Source: Methanoregulaceae archaeon | GTDB lineage: Archaea > Halobacteriota > Methanomicrobia > Methanomicrobiales > Methanospirillaceae | Direction: 5' to 3' | Length of the DNA stretch: 64,000 nucleotides | NCBI GenBank assembly: GCA_021371995.1 | Contig: JAJFVA010000035.1 | Span: forward strand, 1 to 64,000 | Shown here: piece by piece, positions 62,451 to 64,000 of the stretch | Layout of the letters: each line of letters starts with the position of its first letter | How positions within the stretch are numbered: position 1 is the stretch's first letter | Translations under genes and position numbers: made by a program | Notes under the pieces: model-generated | What the model saw: only the letters and a program-made list of their open reading frames with translations | What the model was told of the DNA's origin: nothing | Database searches by the model: none

Positions 62451-63587
62451 ATGAACGGCTCGCTGAAAATCGGGACCTTCTATGGCATTCCCATCCAGCT
62501 CCACTGGACATTTCTGATTATTATTCCCCTCTTTGCCTGGATCATCGGCAGCCAGATCCTCCTGACAACAGAGCTGATCGGTAATATCTTCCGGGTCTCA
62601 ATTGACACGAGCATTATTGCAGAAGGGTATATGCCCTACATTCTCGGGATCATTATTGCCCTCGGGCTGTTTGGCGGCGTCCTAATCCATGAACTGGCCC
62701 ATTCTATCCTCGCCAAGAGCAAGGGGATCAAGATCAACAGCATCACGCTGCTCATCTTTGGCGGGATATCATCGATGGAGGAAGAGACCCCTGACCCAAA
62801 GGTGGAACTTCCGATGGCGGCCATTGGTCCGCTTACCAGCCTCGTTGTTGGAATTGTATGCATTGCCATCATGTACCTTGCCGCGGGAGCAGCGGCCGCC
62901 AATCCTGCCGTTGCAGGGGTTTTTGTCTTCATGTTTGGCTATCTCGGGCTCCTGAACGTGTTTTTATTCGGTTTCAATCTCCTGCCTGCCTTTCCTATGG
63001 ATGGCGGAAGAGTGCTTCGTGCATTCCTGGCACGATCGATGCCGCTCAACAAGGCTACCCGGATTGCAGCTGATGTCGGCAAGGTTTTTGCTGTCCTCTT
63101 CGGCATCCTTGGCATCTTTCTCCTAAACCCTATCCTGATCCTGATTGCCTTCTTCATCTACATCGGGGCCAGCCAGGAATCCACCGCAATGAAGTACAAC
63201 TTTCTCCTCAAGGATGTCACGGTCAGCGATATCATGGCTACCGATGTCCGCACGGTATCGCCGGAACTCCCGGTCAGGGAGGTGATTGATCTGATGTATA
63301 CGACAAAACACCTTGGTTTTCCGGTCGAGGAGAAGGGACATGTGACGGGCATGGTCACCCTTTCCGATGTTCACAAGATCGCCCCCCTTGACAGGGAAGC
63401 GATGCAGGTCAGGGATATCATGACACGGGGGATCATTGCCCTTCCGCCCAGAGCTCCGGTCATTGATGCGCTCCGTATCATGTCAGGAAACAACATCGGG
63501 CGAATCCCGGTGATGGAAGGAGACCAGCTTCTCGGGATTGTTACGAGGACTGATATTATGAAGGTTATTGAACTGAAGGAGATGTAA
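62451..63587 (+). CDS. Site-2 protease (M50) with CBS domains
   Basis: A 378-residue membrane protease. HELAHSILAK near residue 80 is the zinc-binding HExxH, and NLLPAFPMDGGRVLRAFLA near 175 is the third metal ligand block. About six transmembrane helices span residues 10-240. Two CBS domains (about 255-310 and 320-375) form the cytoplasmic regulatory part. It cleaves membrane proteins, and the CBS pair may sense adenine nucleotides. It overlaps the last gene by 23 bp, convergently. Confidence 0.93.
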   Translation: MNGSLKIGTFYGIPIQLHWTFLIIIPLFAWIIGSQILLTTELIGNIFRVSIDTSIIAEGYMPYILGIIIALGLFGGVLIHELAHSILAKSKGIKINSITLLIFGGISSMEEETPDPKVELPMAAIGPLTSLVVGIVCIAIMYLAAGAAAANPAVAGVFVFMFGYLGLLNVFLFGFNLLPAFPMDGGRVLRAFLARSMPLNKATRIAADVGKVFAVLFGILGIFLLNPILILIAFFIYIGASQESTAMKYNFLLKDVTVSDIMATDVRTVSPELPVREVIDLMYTTKHLGFPVEEKGHVTGMVTLSDVHKIAPLDREAMQVRDIMTRGIIALPPRAPVIDALRIMSGNNIGRIPVMEGDQLLGIVTRTDIMKVIELKEM

Positions 63588-64000
63588 AAGAGAGAAGGTG
63601 ATCGATCGGTGTTTTGCCGGCAATCGACCTGAACTCCCCGATCCCCGCAAGCGGCCTGGCCCCTGCAATTTTTGCCGCGATCTTGACACTGATGCCCGGT
63701 ATCCATTTCAATGCCTGGAGCGGCAGGTCATTCACCTTCACCGGCAACGGGAGGGCAGTGATCGATCGCATTCCGTGGTCCACAACCACCGCATCAAGAA
63801 TCGTCCGTTTCGCGAGCCGTATCGGTATCCCTGCAAGGATCGGGTAGGATCCCATCTGCCGTCCGAAGGACAGGTTCCCTTCCTCTTCGATGACAATTTC
63901 ACGCAACACGGTGCCTGTGGGAAATACCTGCTTCAGCATGGGCAGATCGAAATTCCTTCTCACATTCTCTTTAAAAGCCCTGAACTGAGGGGCATATCTC
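63565..64000 (-). CDS. C-terminal part of a probable radical SAM protein
   Basis: The frame is open to the window edge, so only the last 144 residues are visible. They begin AFKENVRRNFDLPMLKQVFP, then GRQMGSYPILAGIP and VVVDHGMRSITALP. A helix-hairpin-helix end follows (ALKWIPGISVKIAAKIAGARP). This tail resembles that of archaeal radical SAM proteins with an HhH end, but the Cys-rich radical SAM domain lies outside the window. It overlaps the protease gene by 23 bp. Confidence 0.6.
   Translation of the reverse strand, partial: RYAPQFRAFKENVRRNFDLPMLKQVFPTGTVLREIVIEEEGNLSFGRQMGSYPILAGIPIRLAKRTILDAVVVDHGMRSITALPLPVKVNDLPLQALKWIPGISVKIAAKIAGARPLAGIGEFRSIAGKTPIDHLLSFTSPSVQ

Overview
The window is a stretch of euryarchaeal methanogen chromosome, most likely order Methanomicrobiales (a Methanoregulaceae-like organism is my inference). 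The archaeal signs are BRE/TATA promoters, Spt5-SecE-FtsZ and L11-L1-L10-P1 gene clusters, an archaeal histone, RFC large subunit, GatD/GatE amidotransferase, archaeal-type AdoMet synthetase, archaeal DtdA and Thg1, and archaemetzincin. The methanogen signs are methanogenesis marker proteins 2 and 4 (MtxX), a DUF5350 protein and HypD for [NiFe]-hydrogenase maturation. There is no CRISPR array, insertion sequence or rRNA. Three tRNAs are present: Glu-CTC, Arg-CCG and Thr-GGT.

Layout. 0-6 kb is accessory: a truncated PKD/CARDB surface protein, a DRG-type GTPase, a PKD-TPR protein, a broken fasciclin lipoprotein gene and a small tandem-repeat protein. 6-16 kb holds hypD, an MscS channel, a TIM-barrel protein, a thioesterase, a TPR protein, an HTH-multi-PAS sensor without a kinase domain and several small unknowns. 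A gap near 16.1 kb holds a promoter followed by a long imperfect hairpin and a T-tract, a candidate structured RNA. 16.4-25.4 kb is mostly minus-strand housekeeping: DUF2070; a four-gene overlapping operon (unknown, nitroreductase, UPF0212, PfkB kinase); DUF5350; gatE, gatD and argH. A COG1709-like regulator then faces a NitT/TauT-type ABC operon across an inverted repeat. The binding protein of that operon has its two lobes in swapped order.

28.9-35.6 kb is rpl10e followed by a tightly overlapping fumAB-korDABC-sucCD operon. It encodes fumarase, 2-oxoglutarate:ferredoxin oxidoreductase and succinyl-CoA ligase, i.e. an incomplete TCA branch without fumarate reductase. 36-41.5 kb has an O-methyltransferase, AdoMet synthetase and hisG-hisA-hisB. 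41.5-46.8 kb has a HEAT protein, histone, the two methanogenesis markers, rfcL, UPF0146 and archaemetzincin. 47-52.7 kb is the ribosomal/secretion/division block (P1, L10, L1, L11, Spt5, SecE, FtsZ, DtdA). 52.7-56 kb has a 58-residue Cys-containing HTH-like protein coupled to moeA and a second MoeA fused to a periplasmic-binding-like domain. The end holds aldehyde dehydrogenase, ileS, thg1, a PRC-barrel protein, a site-2 protease and the C-terminus of a probable radical SAM protein.

Most unusual: the lobe-swapped ABC binding protein, the candidate RNA at 16.1 kb, dtdA without a canonical start codon, the decayed fasciclin gene and the L11 leader hairpins. Functions rest on recognised motifs; no searches were run.
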